A DNA stretch of 64,000 bases, taken from contig NC_067495.1 in assembly GCF_947179515.1 (NCBI RefSeq), positions 87,203,335 to 87,267,334 on the forward strand, in the 5' to 3' direction. Positions within the stretch are counted from its first letter, which is position 1, and each line of letters starts with the position of its first letter. Position numbers and translations under genes: made by a program. Positions 48,600 through 61,373 of this stretch are shown here, piece by piece. Source of the stretch: Apodemus sylvaticus. Taxonomy: Eukaryota > Chordata > Mammalia > Rodentia > Muridae. The notes below the pieces were generated by a model. The model had not been told where the DNA came from and ran no database searches. It saw only the letters and a list, made by a program, of their open reading frames with translations.

Positions 48600-49085
48600 A
48601 TTAGAAAAATTCCGTTATTTCATTTAGTATATCTTATTTGTAAAATGTAGCAGGTGCTATACTTTGGAGAGTGTGTGAATCACACCAGATTCATATATAT
48701 CTTATTTATGTGTAAAATCATACATATGTTCTTCTATTTTAATGTTACCTAAGATGTTGCATATATTTAAAATATAAAATTGATGGGTAGATCTATTGCC
48801 TATACTTATTTAATTCAGGTATTTCATTTAATACTAGGTTTAATAGATACACCACAGGATCACAAATCTATGTGCAGAGGCTGCTAACCACCCTTGTATT
48901 CCTCCAAGTGTCTAGCACCAGTCCTTTTGCAGCATAAATAATGGAAATTTTTGACTGAATGAATGATTGAGTGAGTTGATAGGTGATAGAAAGATAGGAT
49001 TATAATATCCGTTAATGGTGTGCTTCAGGTCATTGTTCATATGGCATCTGCATAAGTTCTGTTCGGTACGAAAGACAGTTCTACT
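48600..49085. other. Intronic sequence, nothing recognised
   Basis: AT-rich, no gene or clear repeat. Confidence 0.5.
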
Positions 49086-49103
49086 ATATGTTTGAATTTC
49101 TTT

Positions 49104-49315
49104 TTTTTAATTAGATATTTTATTTATTTACACCTTATTCCATTCTCCACTCTCTGTTCATCAACCCACCCACTCCTGCTTCCCTGTCCTGGCATTTTCC
49201 TATACTGGGGTATTAAGCCTTCTCAGGACCAAGGGCCTCTCCTCCCTTTGATGTCCATTGGGCTAAACACAAGCTCCTCCTCCCAGTGGAGGAGCTAGAG
49301 AAAGGACCAAAGGAG
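49104..49315 (-). mobile_element. L1 3' end, strongly 5'-truncated, with perfect TSD
   Basis: A T-rich tail, then 'ccctgtcctggcattttcct', 'atactggggtattaagcct' and 'ggaccaagggcctctcctcc', the antisense of an L1 3' UTR of the Lx/Mus-like type. The repeat 'atgtttgaatttcttt' flanks it at 49088-49103 and 49316-49331 (16/16). Confidence 0.92.
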
Positions 49316-49331
49316 ATGTTTGAATTTCTTT

Positions 49332-50450
49332 AAAGTTTAGTTTGGCAAGTTAAAAAAAAAAAAAAGAACTAGCAATTTCCCCCAGAAATATCTAAATGAA
49401 GTATTTGAAAGACAGTAAAGTAATTCATCAATGAGAAATTAGTCTTTATAGTATTGATCAGTCCCAGCTCTATTTGAAAAGACTTGTTGTTATCATCTGA
49501 GAAGCTGTCTGCCACCACAAGAGCCCAGTAGAATTTTCTAGGTTATCACCATGGGGTGTTTCTATGGTGCCAATTATTCTGACTGATGTAGTTATCTTAG
49601 TTGAGAATGCAATAAAACTTTTGAATCTGTACCCTGACCATTCAATTGGCTTTTGTTTAAGGCATCACACAACCATACAGTCAAGTTCATAGCAGATTCT
49701 AACTCTGATTCATTACTATTTCCTAGACTTTGCTCTATATGAGTGCAATATTTTTTGTATAAGCGTGTGCACATGTTTGTGCTATACATGATATCTGAAA
49801 AAATATCTATTTTTATTCATTATATATAAATAAGTAATAAAATAACCTGTCCACATTTAAAAACTTCCAATGTCTGTTTGTGAATACATAATTATCATTT
49901 CTGCTTTCACATTTGGTAAAGTCTTGAAATCATACATTTATTAACTTCACTGAAATGAGCTTTGATAGAAAATCTTTTGTAGCATAAAGTTTAAGTAATT
50001 TTAAAAATAAGTTGTTATTTTATTAGGCACAAACCTCGCTGAAGTGAATTGAGATTGCAACCTGAAACATAATGGCATGGGAGAGGTTCTTCCATTGTGT
50101 TAGAGATTTTTATAGTACTAGGCGTATAATTAATTAACATTTCATTAATGATCTGTAAGGAGTATCAGTAAACAACACTTTAATTAAGTTCATGGGTAAT
50201 AAATTAATGGGTTTAGAAAATACCAGTGAAGACAGGAAAATAATTCAAAGAGACCAAAATATTACAAGATAGGACTGTAACATGAATTGACTACATGTAA
50301 CTTGTACTCTATCAAGATTTTTTTGGCACTTTTAAATTTAGAGAAAAATAAGTAAACATCGAAAACAAAGCAATGCCTATCTTCTCGATCATTGATGCTA
50401 GAATAGCTTTTTTTATGTGATGGGATTCTGAATAAATTTTTCACATAAAT
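49332..50450. other. Intronic sequence, nothing recognised
   Basis: AT-rich, no gene. A short A-run lies at 49351-49365. Confidence 0.5.
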
Positions 50451-50519
50451 ATTTCAACATAGAAAGAATATGACTCATTATGTCATCTAAATGACCTGTT
50501 TGTAAAGAAAGTAACTTCT
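50451..50519. repeat. Left copy of a 69-bp target-site duplication
   Basis: Pairs with 52076-52144, 63 of 69 bases identical. It starts 'atttcaacatagaaagaat' and ends 'aaagaaagtaacttct'. Confidence 0.92.
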
Positions 50520-52075
50520 TTTTTTAAATAAATTTTTTATTGAATATATTCTTCATTTACATTTCACATGCTAAAACCTTTCCCAGTTTTCCCCATCCCT
50601 GAAAACTCCCAGCCCCTCCTCTCACCCCCTACCTCCAAGTATATGTCCCTCCTCCAGACCCACTCCCACCTACCAACCCCCCCCCCCCAGATTTCCCCAT
50701 GCTGGGACATCTCTTGAACCTTCTCAGCACCAAGGGCAACTCCACCCACTGGTGCCTGGACAAGGCCTTCCTCTGCCACACTTTTGGCTGGAACCATGTG
50801 TTTACCTTGGTTAATGGTTCAGTTCCAGGGAGTCTTGGGGTGTCTGGGTGGCAGACACCTTTGTTCTTCCTATGGGGCAGTAAACCCCTTCAGCTCCTCC
50901 AGTCCACCCTCCAACTCCTCCATTGGGGACCCCACACTCAGTCCAATGGTTGGCTGCTAGCATCTGCCCCTGTATGTGTAAGGCTCTGCCAGGGCCCCTC
51001 CAGAGACAACCATAACAGGTTCTTTTCTGTATTCACTTCTTGTTCAAAATAGTGTCGGGGTTTGGTGACTGTTTATAGGATGAATCCCCACGTAAGGCAG
51101 TCCCAGGTGGCCTTTCCTTCAGTCTCTGCTCCAGACTTTGTCTCCATAATTGCTCCTGTGAGTATTTTGTTCTGTTTCTCAGGGGGAACCACTTCAGTCT
51201 TCCTTCTTCTTGTGCTTCCTAAAGTCTGTGAATTGTAACTTTTGAACTTTGGGGCTAATATCCACTGATCAGTGAGTGCATACCATATGTGTTCTTTTGT
51301 GATTGGGTTGCCTCACTCAGGATGACACTTTCCAGTTCCATCCATTTGCCTAAGAATTTCATGAATTCATTGTTTTTAATATAGGAATAGTACTCCATTG
51401 TGTATATATACCACAGTTTCTGTATCCATTCTTCGTTTAAAGGTCATCTGGGTTCTTTCCAGCTTCTGGCTATTATAAATAGGGCAACTATGAACATAGT
51501 GGAGCATGTGTCCTAATTACCTGTTAGAGCATCTTCTGGGTATATGCCCAGGAGTGGTAAAGCTGAGTCCACAGGTAGAACTATGTATTATTTTCTGAGG
51601 AATAGCCAAACTGATTTCCAGAGTGGTTTTACCAGCTTACAATCATAAGAACAATGAAATGTTCCTCTTTCCCCACATCCTCTCCAGCATCTGCTGTCCC
51701 CTGAGTTTTTCATCTTAGCCATTCTGACCAGTGTGAGGTGGAATCTCAGGGTTGTTTTGATTTGCATTTCCCTGATAACTAAAGATGCTGAACATGTCTT
51801 TAGGTGCTTTAGAGCCATTCGAGTTTCCTCAGGTGAAAATTCTTTGTTTAACTCTGTACCCTATTTTTAATAGGGTTATTTGACAGTCTGGAATCCAACT
51901 TCTTGAGTTCTTTGGACACATTGGATATTAGCCCTCTATTGGATGTAGGGTTGGTGAAGATCTTTTCCCAATTTGTTGGTGGCCGTTTTGTCCTATTGAC
52001 AGTGTCCTTTGCCTTACAGAAACTTTACAATTTTATGAGGTCCCATTTGTCTATTCTTGATCTTAGAGCATAAGC
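50520..52075 (-). mobile_element. LINE-1 (older, Lx-like), 5'-truncated, with unusually long TSD
   Basis: The plus strand starts with the T-rich tail complement and a long 3' UTR (about 735 bp, up to 51254). It then runs backwards through the end of ORF2 to 'ttagagcataag' near 52075. It is more diverged than the copies at 1 and 22270. The 3' UTR contains 'ggtttggtgactgtttatag' and 'gtctccataattgctcctgt', typical of older murine L1. A 117-codon frame at 50699 is only 3' UTR. Confidence 0.92.
51255..52075 (-). pseudogene. L1 ORF2 C-terminal remnant
   Basis: The minus-strand stop TAG is at 51255-51257. Upstream of it the frame still shows the CWRGCGERGTF segment (about 51665-51700) and the MQIKTTLRFHL segment, but it is broken by indels (for example between 51588 and 51660). 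Confidence 0.85.
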
Positions 52076-52144
52076 ATTTCAACTTAGAAAGAAAATGACT
52101 CATTATGTCATTTAAAGGAGCTTTTTGTAAAGAAAGTAACTTCT
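52076..52144. repeat. Right copy of a 69-bp target-site duplication
   Basis: Starts 'atttcaacttagaaagaaa' and ends 'aaagaaagtaacttct'. Six substitutions and no indels separate it from 50451-50519. Confidence 0.92.
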
Positions 52145-53060
52145 GTTGAATACAAACTACTAGCCAGTCCTATTAAATGCATTCTCTGATTTCCTATGCT
52201 CAGACACAATTATAAAATTACCCATGGTCTTATATCCAGTTAACGATAGAGGTGGATTGATACTTCTATTGATACCTTGATACTTCTATGGCATGCAATA
52301 TTGACACTCAAACAGTGAGTATAACTATGGATGTGAGAAGGGTGTGTGTGTGTGTGTGTGCATGTGGAGAGAAACTTCCATTTTTTTGATCTAAACTATG
52401 TAAACTACACTAAGATGTTATATGTATATCTTTAAGTTCATTAGCTTATTAAACACAGCTTAAGAACAGAGACTGGACAGTCACAACTTGAAGCTACCAA
52501 AGGGAAACTACAAGTTATCCTTCTGTTAGTGGATCAATAGGGTTATTTCAGTGTCTAAATACCATTTTTTCCTTTTCAGTCATATTTTCAGTACTAGTTT
52601 TTAAACTACTCCTTTAATTTTAATTTTTCTGTGAACTTGTTTGTCCTGAAAGCAATATACTAGGCAACTTGGTAACAAAAGCAGTCCTCACCCTGCTAAT
52701 CACTACAGTGACCCCCTTCCACAACTAAGCTGCATTTATGTTGATTAGTCATAAAATTCTACCCATGTGTAGTTTGTTAGTATAAAGTGATGAAATATCC
52801 ATCATGACACGGAAGGCACAAAAACAATTTAGATTTATGAACTGTATTCCTTAGCATTTTTAGCACTCCTCTCCTAAGAGGAGTCTCAAGAGTCTTAAAA
52901 CAGCATGTTAGATATGCAGTTTTTCCTAGTTGCTGTATATCATCATACAAGACAAAACAGTGGTTATCACCTCCACAGGCCATTGCTTAACTCTCCCTAC
53001 AAATGAGAAATGCCATTGATCATAATTCAGTATGATTTAAATAGTTTATATGTAGGACAG
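52145..53060. other. Intronic sequence, nothing recognised
   Basis: No gene is supported. A short (GT)n run lies at 52341-52360. Confidence 0.5.
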
Positions 53061-53064
53061 GAAA

Positions 53065-53205
53065 ATGGGAGGGGGTGATTGGGAAATGGGCAAAGAGAAG
53101 AGGGCTTATGGGACATATGGGGAGGGGGGAACCAGGAAAGGGGAAAGCATTTGGAATGTAAACAAAGAATATAGAAAAATAAAAAAATACAAAAAGATTG
53201 AAAAA
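53065..53205 (+). mobile_element. L1 3' end fragment
   Basis: 'gggaaatgggcaaagagaag', 'agggcttatgggacat', 'ggaaaggggaaagcatttgg' and 'aatgtaaacaaagaatat' plus an A-rich tail match the L1 3' terminus. Confidence 0.85.
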
Positions 53206-53217
53206 TAAGAAAGAAAT

Positions 53218-53295
53218 TGGAGGTGTTAATACCTTTAGAAGTTCTTTTATTATCCAGGATTGTTTTAGCTATACTGGGTTTTTTTTTGTGTTTCT
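53218..53295 (-). mobile_element. L1 ORF2 fragment in inverse orientation
   Basis: 'acctttagaagttcttttat' and 'gattgttttagctatactgg' followed by a T-run match the antisense of an internal ORF2 segment. It lies directly after the tail of the preceding plus-strand L1 end. Confidence 0.65.
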
Positions 53296-53589
53296 ATTTG
53301 AAAATAAAAATGTCCTTTACATTTCTTTGAAAATAAAAGCAGTTTGGATGTGAATGGGTTAATTACACCATAATAACCATTATGTGAGTATATATTCCTG
53401 AAAAATGTAGTGTCCCTTGTGTGTTTCATAGAAAAAGAGCAGTTTAGATGAGCAGATGTTGAAAGTATTAAAGGTAGAAAAACAGATTTAAATGAAATAA
53501 CAAGTACCTGAATTATAGTCTTTGATAGTCCAAGACTATTGCTTTGAGTTAATGCTAGTTTTTATTATTTGTGGCTGTGTTCTTAGTTT

Positions 53590-53725
53590 TTAATTTTCCA
53601 GAGAGATAAGGATTCAAATTCCAACCTCACAAAAACCTAGATGGTCAATTTTAACCCATTTGTCCTCCTATTTCTGATTCTTCATCTGTAAAAATGAAGT
53701 TAAACTACACAGTGCTCTGAGTTCT
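53590..53725 (+). mobile_element. MIR SINE fragment
   Basis: 'gattcaaattccaacctcac' and 'ttcttcatctgtaaaaatga' match the MIR middle and its best-kept core. Confidence 0.6.
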
Positions 53726-53729
53726 GTCA

Positions 53730-54740
53730 AGCTCTGTTCTCTTCCCAGAGAATCTCAACACTGTTTCCTCTTCCAGTGTTGATGTTATATGAAAGTTGCA
53801 TGTAAGACCTTAAAAGGAAACTTGACAAGTAAAAGTAGCATCCCTAGAATGAATGAGTATATGATGTGCCTTGCATTAGGTTGCTTTCCTTTTTTTTTTT
53901 TTCAGTAGATGAACACACTCATGTAGTATTTACTAAAGTCTATAGTTCACATTTTAGTTCATTCCTTATGTTGTACATTTGAGTAGACTGCTGTTGTGGT
54001 CCCTGTAGTCTTTGACATCAGTGACCTTTTAATTTGTTTAGAGGTGCTTTATCAGACTCTGATGACCAAATCCGGAGTGTCGAGCATGCTAGTTATGTTG
54101 TATACTACTAAGCTCCACTACTATTTTATTGTGCCCATAGTCGGCTTTTCAAAAAGGCCATACAGTTGAAATCATACAATATGGAACCTTTTCCACTTCA
54201 CTTGTCCTTGATTGCTCTCTATTTGCATTGATAAAACACTGACCCTCTCCCCCTAATAGCCACTGACCAAAACCCACTTGGAGAGGAAAAATCTTATTTC
54301 ATATTACAGCTCATCTTATCACTAAGGGAGGAAGCACTAAGCTTGAAGCAGAAATCACAAAGGAGTGATGCTTACTGGCCTGCTTTCTTTCTTCTGCTTA
54401 GATAGCTTTCTTATACCATTTAGGACCAGATGCTCAGAAATGGTACTGGCTACAGTGGGCTGGGCTCTCTTCTATCAGTTACCAAGGAAGAAAATATCTC
54501 ACTGATATGCTGGTAATTCACTCTGATCTAGGCAAATACTCCAGTTGGCATTCTTTCAGATAATTCTGGGGTATGTCTAATTGTCAGCTCAAACTAACTA
54601 GGAGATTTGCCAGTAACTCTTCCCCCAAGTCTTTTTGAGGCTTAATGGCTGTTTTTATCTTTTGCATAACATTATTAATTAACAATAATAATATTAATTA
54701 TGCATTCAAAATTCTCTGTATTATTTCCAAATACCTGATT
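53730..54740. other. Intronic sequence, nothing recognised
   Basis: No gene or clear repeat. A T13 run lies at 53889-53902. Confidence 0.5.
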
Positions 54741-54782
54741 GATATACTCTTTTTGTGGTGGGAGGTTGGATTTGATTTTTTT

Positions 54783-54902
54783 CAAGACAGGGTTTCTCTG
54801 TGTAGCCCTCGCTGTAGACCAGGCTGGCCTTGAACTCAGAAATCTGCCTGCCTCTGCCTCCCAGAGTGCTGGGATTACAGGCGTGCACTACCACTGCCTG
54901 GC
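54783..54902 (-). mobile_element. B1 SINE with internal deletion
   Basis: Antisense B1: 'caagacagggtttctctgtg', 'gaccaggctggccttgaact', 'ctcccagagtgctgggatta'. About 25 bp of the middle ('ggctgtcctggaactcac' region) are missing. Flanking 'tactctttttg' (54744) and 'taccctttttg' (54907) may be its TSD. Confidence 0.93.
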
Positions 54903-55017
54903 TATCTACCCTTTTTGCTAGGCCACAGCCCTCAGTTATTCAAACACTAAGAATTCTATTATTTGTTGTTTTGAAGCTGTATCAAAAACTTATCAATTAA
55001 CACCCACCCCCCACCCC

Positions 55018-55095
55018 CCAAGACTGGTGTTCCAATACAGGGTACCACATATGCTATGTAAGTATTCTACTAAGCTACATTACTAAGGGTCCCAC
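55018..55095 (-). mobile_element. ID/B4-type SINE fragment
   Basis: 'ttccaatacagggtaccaca', 'tatgctatgtaagtattcta' and 'ctaagctacattactaaggg' are a decayed antisense ID head. A short C-rich/A run lies on its left. Confidence 0.6.
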
Positions 55096-55099
55096 TTTC

Positions 55100-58000
55100 C
55101 CTGTGGGGTGTAGCAAGTTTGGCTTCCTGCCTCATCTCTCTTAATAACTACTGATGCAGGCTTGTATCACAGTTTGGGTGCCTTCAATGTTTCAATAAAC
55201 AGCTCATCACCATACCAGTGTGCCACAGGTTATATTTATGCAACAGCAAGCCCAGGTCACTTTTTTTTTTAATCTCTACTATTACAGATCTAACCCTGTC
55301 ATTTCACTTCACAATCTAACTTGTGCACCTTCACTATCATACAACAGCTCCACATTTGGGATGAAAACAAAAGACAGTGGGCATTTTCCTCAATAATCAC
55401 ATGTCATGTCTGCAGGGCACACGCTGCAGAACTGAGTTCATAGTTCCTCCACGCTTGCACTACTTCAAGCTTTTCAGGATATTAAAAAGATGCCTGGCCC
55501 AGCTCCACAAAACTAGGTTCTAACAAGGCTCTAGCCATGTTGCTTATTTCTTTTAATTAATGTTGGATAGACTCTAAAGCATATCAAATTCCTATCTATG
55601 TTCTGCAGTTTACTAAGTGATTTAATGCTCTCTTGATTTTGTCCTCTTCCTCTATAAGGTGAAGAGAGGTTACAAGATGGCTTTGATAGTGTCTCTAAAT
55701 TCTGAAATGGGATCCCCTGGCTTTGCAGGAGAAAAAAAAGGAAGAAAAAAGTAGAAATGAACTGGTCTAAAGGAAATCTTGCAGCTAGTTCTTGATATTG
55801 CTTGTACTAGAAGTCTAGTTTCTATTGTTAGTCTATCTTTTACTCCCTAATTTCCTCACCCTGTGACTTTGGTTTTTAACATAAAAACATGCTTTTCTTA
55901 TGTGCCATTGATTCATTATGTAATCTAAGCTGACAAATAAGAAATATAGACTGAGAGGAACTACATTTTCTGGCTTATTTTAACTTTGACTGTATAGTAA
56001 ATTCCAACCCAGCCTTATTTCTAAAGTATATGATTATGTGAAGGTCTAAAGACTAATAACTTATAACATTTTTTCCATACTGGTGATGGGGTTAGCCTCA
56101 GAAAATATACAAGATTCAAAAGGATAGTGAGTCCTTCTTTCGGTCCAGCACATCATGTAAAGGATGGGTCTACTGAGAGTAGGGAAAAGAATATGCTTCC
56201 CAAGCTATCCCCAATATTTCTAGTCAGGTAACAGACTCACTACAAAGAGATCACCTAGGGCTCAAGTCTCCAGTAAGAAGAAAGATCAGTGAGTCAGCCT
56301 TCCCCTTGACTTGGGTTGTAGTAATAGGAGCTTCCAGTACCTCTTTGCTTACATTATAATCGTATTCAAAGAAATGTAGGCACAGGTTTATATTGTTTCC
56401 TCTCAAACCGATACTTAACTAAGTATAAAATCCTGAAATACATGTTTTTACTTAAATATCACATTAAAAAAAGAAGAAAAAGAAGGGCTCAGGCCTTTTT
56501 AGTATTTAATCTCTAAGATCTGAGAGGGGAACAAATCCATACCAAATTAGAATTATATTACAGTAGCTATAATTATGGGGTGACATGAAAACATTTTAAT
56601 AGCAGACTAGCTAAATCTAAAGTTTTAAATGAACAGCTTTAGTAATCAATCAAGGTTAACATATTTTATTAACAGGAGAGTCATTTTTTTATCTAAATAA
56701 ATGTCTGGGACTAGAAATACATCTTCTAGGTGTTGGAGAAGCTGGAGAGACACTAGATTTCCATCAGTTCTCCTTGCAATCATGCAGTTTTGATTTAATT
56801 AACAGAGAAAATCTGCATATGCAATAGGGGATAGAGTGTGGATTTTACTTCTTTAATAGTTTGACAAGCAGATTGCAACAAACAAGGCATTTGGAAGCCT
56901 GTTAAGGTCCCAGAGGCCTTATAAATATGCAGCACACTTCTCTGTATTTCCCCAGGTCCCTGAGCTAGAGACATGATGAATAAAATTAAAACCACCAGAT
57001 CTCTTTGTATAGCTTTCAGAGGCCACTAATCTAAGCCGAGTAAAGACTATTTTGCAGGTGTGCATTGAGTAATAGAAAAATCAACGTGCAGTACAAAAAT
57101 GTGTTTTTACTTTGTTTAAGTTCTTCCTAAACTGAAATGTTTTCTGCTCTCTCTTTGATGATGCATTCTCTTAAACCTAATTCTGAGAGTAAAACTCCTT
57201 ATGTCTCCTTGTGTTTATTTTATGCTTAATAATGCTTTTGAGATACACATGGGACAGCACATGTAGAGAAATTATTTGTTGAAAAGTGATATACTGTAGA
57301 AGTATATACATCTTTGGACTAGCATAATCCATCCAGAGCAAGTTCTTTAGAATTTGATTTTAATAGATTAATACTTTTATTATTACTGTGTTTATCACCA
57401 TTCATGACTGAGCAGATCTCCATGGTCCCTTTTTTAAGTATTTCTTTAAATTTATGGAAATTCATTCATTTGCCTTGAAGCCTTCTGATCCTTTTAGTGT
57501 ATTATCTAGAAATGGTGGAATCTGTTAGAAGACATATGAGAATGGTTAATGTAAACCGCAATTCATGGTATTGACATTTGCTTCAGAGTTCATCATAGTC
57601 TATAGGAAAAAGGTATAATGCAAAACTGCTTCCTGTAATCTATAAATCCACAAAAGGTAAGTACTGCATTAATATTAACTATGCCAAGCAATCGTATACA
57701 ATAGCTAAAAAAGGCTGTCCTTTTCTACTGTTTACACTGAGTAAAGGAACGTTTCTTGATTTAAAGCCCATATTGGGGTGTTGCTTTTAAGAAAGCAAAC
57801 AAAATGATGGGGTATGAAAATTTTATTTACTGATTAAGAACTCAGTTGTAAAGCTTAGGGAATGGGAAAACTAATTTGTCAAATTATCCCCTCAGAGTTC
57901 AACAATAAACTAGAAGTCTCTCGGGTTTTTATGCAGCAGAAGACACCTGTATTTTGTCTTAATGTGCCTGTGCCTTCAGAATTGCAACTGAATCACACCC

Positions 58001-59160
58001 AGAAGTGCTAAACTGTAATTCTCAGCAACCATTTTCAGCATGTTTTTGAAAGAATATATCGAAATAACAGATCAATTGAAAAAGAACAGAATATTTATGT
58101 TCTTTTACTTAGTACATTCCTGATTCCTGTTATTGTCCTCTTGAAAGTTGCACTTTACATTCTTGGGTTTTAGCAGTTTCAGCCAAGGGCATGGTGTGAT
58201 GTCAAGTGAGGTAAGAAATAATTTGAATATTATGGAAGAAGTTCTCTGAATTAACTTATACCAATAGTTTTGTCTGTGGTGTGTGTGAGTGTATGTATGT
58301 GTTTTGTATCTTAACAATAATGGTCTTTTCAATAATATAGAACAAAAAATTTATGACTTGGATCCCATTGAATATAGCAGATTTCATTTTCTATCATGTT
58401 TTATTTTCGTATCACATTTCTTGAATATGTAACTGCTGAGATACTAGAGTATCATAATGTAACTGAATGTCAGACATAGGGTTCAAATGTATTTGTAGAC
58501 TGAAGTTGATAAATGCTTTCCTGACCCAGCATATTATTCCTCAGCCAGCTATGCAATTCATGTGGCCTAAGTATATAATACCTCACCAGCACCTATCTCC
58601 CTGCATATCTAATTCCTAAAAAGGAAGTATTTGTTTTAATTCTTAATCACAAATAAAACAATTTATGGATAGCCTCTATCTGCCTGGTGGGAAATATTAA
58701 CCTACGAGATAGACATGATTCTTATACTTCTGAAACAGTAGTTTATAAAACCTCAGTAACTTCCCAAGTGAACTTGGGAAATATATATCTTTGGCGCTAG
58801 TAATCTTACTGAGTTATACTTACTGAGTTTGAAATGCAAACCTCTTACAATTTTTCAAGTAGTTAATAAGTGTCTTGTCAAAGATAAACTGTTCCCTGGA
58901 GAAGAATATCTTACAACTCTATTCCTATTTCCATACATTTATGTTCAAATGCAAGCCTGGTCCCAGTTGGCCAATTTTGACATTTTATTCTACATCAGTT
59001 CTTTACTAACTCACATGAAAGTATGTTAATGACCACTATGGCCAATATATGGTGACTAAATTTCAGCATGATATGTTTTCCATCTGTAAACAGGATCTTA
59101 ATACAGACACCAGAATGCTAAACTTTTGCCTGCTATACTTGCATACTGAAAATAGAAAAT
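55100..59160. other. Intronic sequence, nothing recognised
   Basis: About 4 kb of AT-rich DNA with no supported exon. 56780-57060 is a little less repetitive and could be conserved, but there is no direct evidence. Confidence 0.5.
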
Positions 59161-59164
59161 ACAG

Positions 59165-59312
59165 GGCTGGTGCCTCAGCACTTAAGAGCATGTGTTACTT
59201 TTCCAGAGGACCCAGGTCTCATTTCAAGAACCTACATGACAGCTCACAAATGTCTGTAACACCAGTCCCAGGGGCTCTAATGCTCTCTCTCCTGAACTCC
59301 AATTTGAAAGCT
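59165..59312 (+). mobile_element. B2/B3-type SINE
   Basis: 'gggctggtgcctcagcactt', 'ttttccagaggacccaggtc', 'cctacatgacagctcacaaa' and 'accagtcccaggggctctaa' follow the B3/B2 order: tRNA-like head, then the body. Confidence 0.85.
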
Positions 59313-59314
59313 TT

Positions 59315-60815
59315 CCCCTCTCAGCCCCCTTATGATAATGCCCTCCCTTGCTTTATCCCTTTCTGCTTGTCTTCCTCTTAGATTCCTAGGTAGAATAGCC
59401 ATAACCTCTCAGATGTTTCTTTTTGATAGGACAGAACTATGGGCACCAGATCACACTGCCATGAAGTGGGATTTAGAGCTTAAATTTTCAGAGGAGGGAT
59501 AAACATTTATTTGTCATCCAGGCAATGACAAAGTGCCAGAGCAAAAGACAGGCCTGTTTAAGTCATGCAGAGTGATTTTAAGTAGGATTAGCTGTGAAAT
59601 CAGTCTTTGAGCCATGTGTCAGAACTGTAATAGTGGAGCATGGTTGGAATGTCTATAATCTTCATTAGTCCTGTAGTACTGGCATATTGTTGCCATTGAA
59701 CAGCATGCCTATAAGGGACAGGGTGAAAACAAAGAGGGAAAGGAATAGAGTTTATGTAAAGTTGATCAATGTGTAAGGTTTTCCAGGAATTAAATCTTCA
59801 TTTTTTATGATCATAATCCTAACCTATCCTGATATAAATTATTTTCATTTTATTATCATGGAAGATAATGAATATGCACCATACCAAAGCATATGATAAA
59901 TACCTGTGTATACATTTTAAAATTAGACTCAGAGATTAGAAGGAGTTTGTCCAGTTTATCAAATAGCTCCAAACTGCAGGTATTCTTGGTTACATAGCAA
60001 GCCATTCATTTAACATGGCATTTGCTGCAGGTCTCCCATTTCAAATTTTATTGTGAGTAGCACTTTTCAAATAACTTTATTTGTCTTTGTTAACTAATGT
60101 ACTTTATTATAAACTTCTTCATCGATAATTTGAAAACATGCCCATCATTTTAGGATGCTACTACATATTTTACAAATAAATACACTGTGTTTTTTATTAT
60201 AAGATAGGAGTGAAATCTGAGCAGCTAGCAAGTATGTAAAATCTTGCTTGCTATACTCATGTAAAAACAAGACTATATTTATGTAACATTTTTTCTATAA
60301 TATCAGGTATTCAAATGGCAACTTCACACTGCTTGTCTTTCAATATATGTGGATGCTATTTAATTTTCCCAGGAATGTTCAAAATACATTGCAAATATAG
60401 TAGATGTTATAATGCCTAGAATTCTATTTAATTTGCCTTAGCAGTAATTTGTTTATCTCTTCATTTACATGGTCTATTTAATGGTGTCCCCCAGCAGTCT
60501 TTCCCTGTTCATTAGTTGCCTTATTTATACCTTAGCACCTTGAATGGCTACATCTGTGTAACTTAATGTTCTTTAAATTTCTTGTAACTCGACACTCGAA
60601 ACAGGTTGATATCACCTGAGGAACTTTTAAAACCTACTGATGCCTAGGTACCATTCCAGACCCATTAAGTCTGAAGGGTGGAATTCAGAGAAGCATAGCA
60701 CAAGTTACTAAGCTTTGACTATTCCTCTCAGAAGATTACTCAGTGGGAGGTAGAAACAATGAAAACAATATTCTGATTCTTTTCTAAACTTTATTTTCTA
60801 TTTTGTCTTAAAAGT
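59315..60815. other. Intronic sequence, nothing recognised
   Basis: AT-rich, no supported gene or clear repeat. Confidence 0.5.
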
Positions 60816-60818
60816 TAT

Positions 60819-60865
60819 TTATATATATATATGTGTGTGTGTGTGTGTGCATATGCATTATATAA

Positions 60866-60905
<40 letters not shown>
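60819..60905. repeat. (AT)n(GT)n(AT)n compound microsatellite with palindrome
   Basis: AT units, GT units (60832-60849), a 22-bp perfect palindrome (60851-60872) and about 13 further AT units. Confidence 0.95.
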
Positions 60906-60994
60906 CTTTGTATCTATATTTGCTAATGGCATAAAATCCATATCACATTTATGGTTATCATATCTTAGTAATTTTTATGTACTTGTCTTAGGGA

Positions 60995-61355
60995 TTGCAT
61001 TTCTATGAAAAGACACCATGACCAAGCAAACACTTATAAGGCAAACATTTACTTGGGCTGGCTTACAGGATCAGATGTTTTGTTTATTATCATCATGGCA
61101 GGAAACATGGCAGCATTCAGGCAGACAGGATGCTGAAGAAGGAGCTGAGGGCTCTGGATCTTGATCTGAGGGCAGTCAGAAGAACACTGGCATCTCAGCA
61201 GCTAAGTGAAAGCTCTCAAAGCCCACCCCCATAGTAACACACTTCCTCCAACAAGGCCTTATCTATTCTAACATGGCCACACCTCCTGGTAGTGACATTC
61301 CCTCAAAGTTAACATATTTTACTAATGTTTACATGCTTCAAATGCCACAACAGCT
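60995..61355. repeat. Rodent interspersed repeat, family not named
   Basis: 'tatgaaaagacaccatgacc', 'gggctggcttacaggatcag', 'ttatcatcatggcaggaaac', 'cacacttcctccaacaaggc' and 'ggccacacctcctggtagtg' are hallmarks of a common murid dispersed repeat. 'ttgcatt' at 60995-61001 and 61355-61361 might be a 7-bp TSD. Confidence 0.65.
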
Positions 61356-61373
61356 TGCATTAAGACTATAGAG

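Noticed and set aside
50699..51052. 117-codon plus-strand frame with a signal-peptide-like start
   Set aside because: It is the antisense of an L1 3' UTR.
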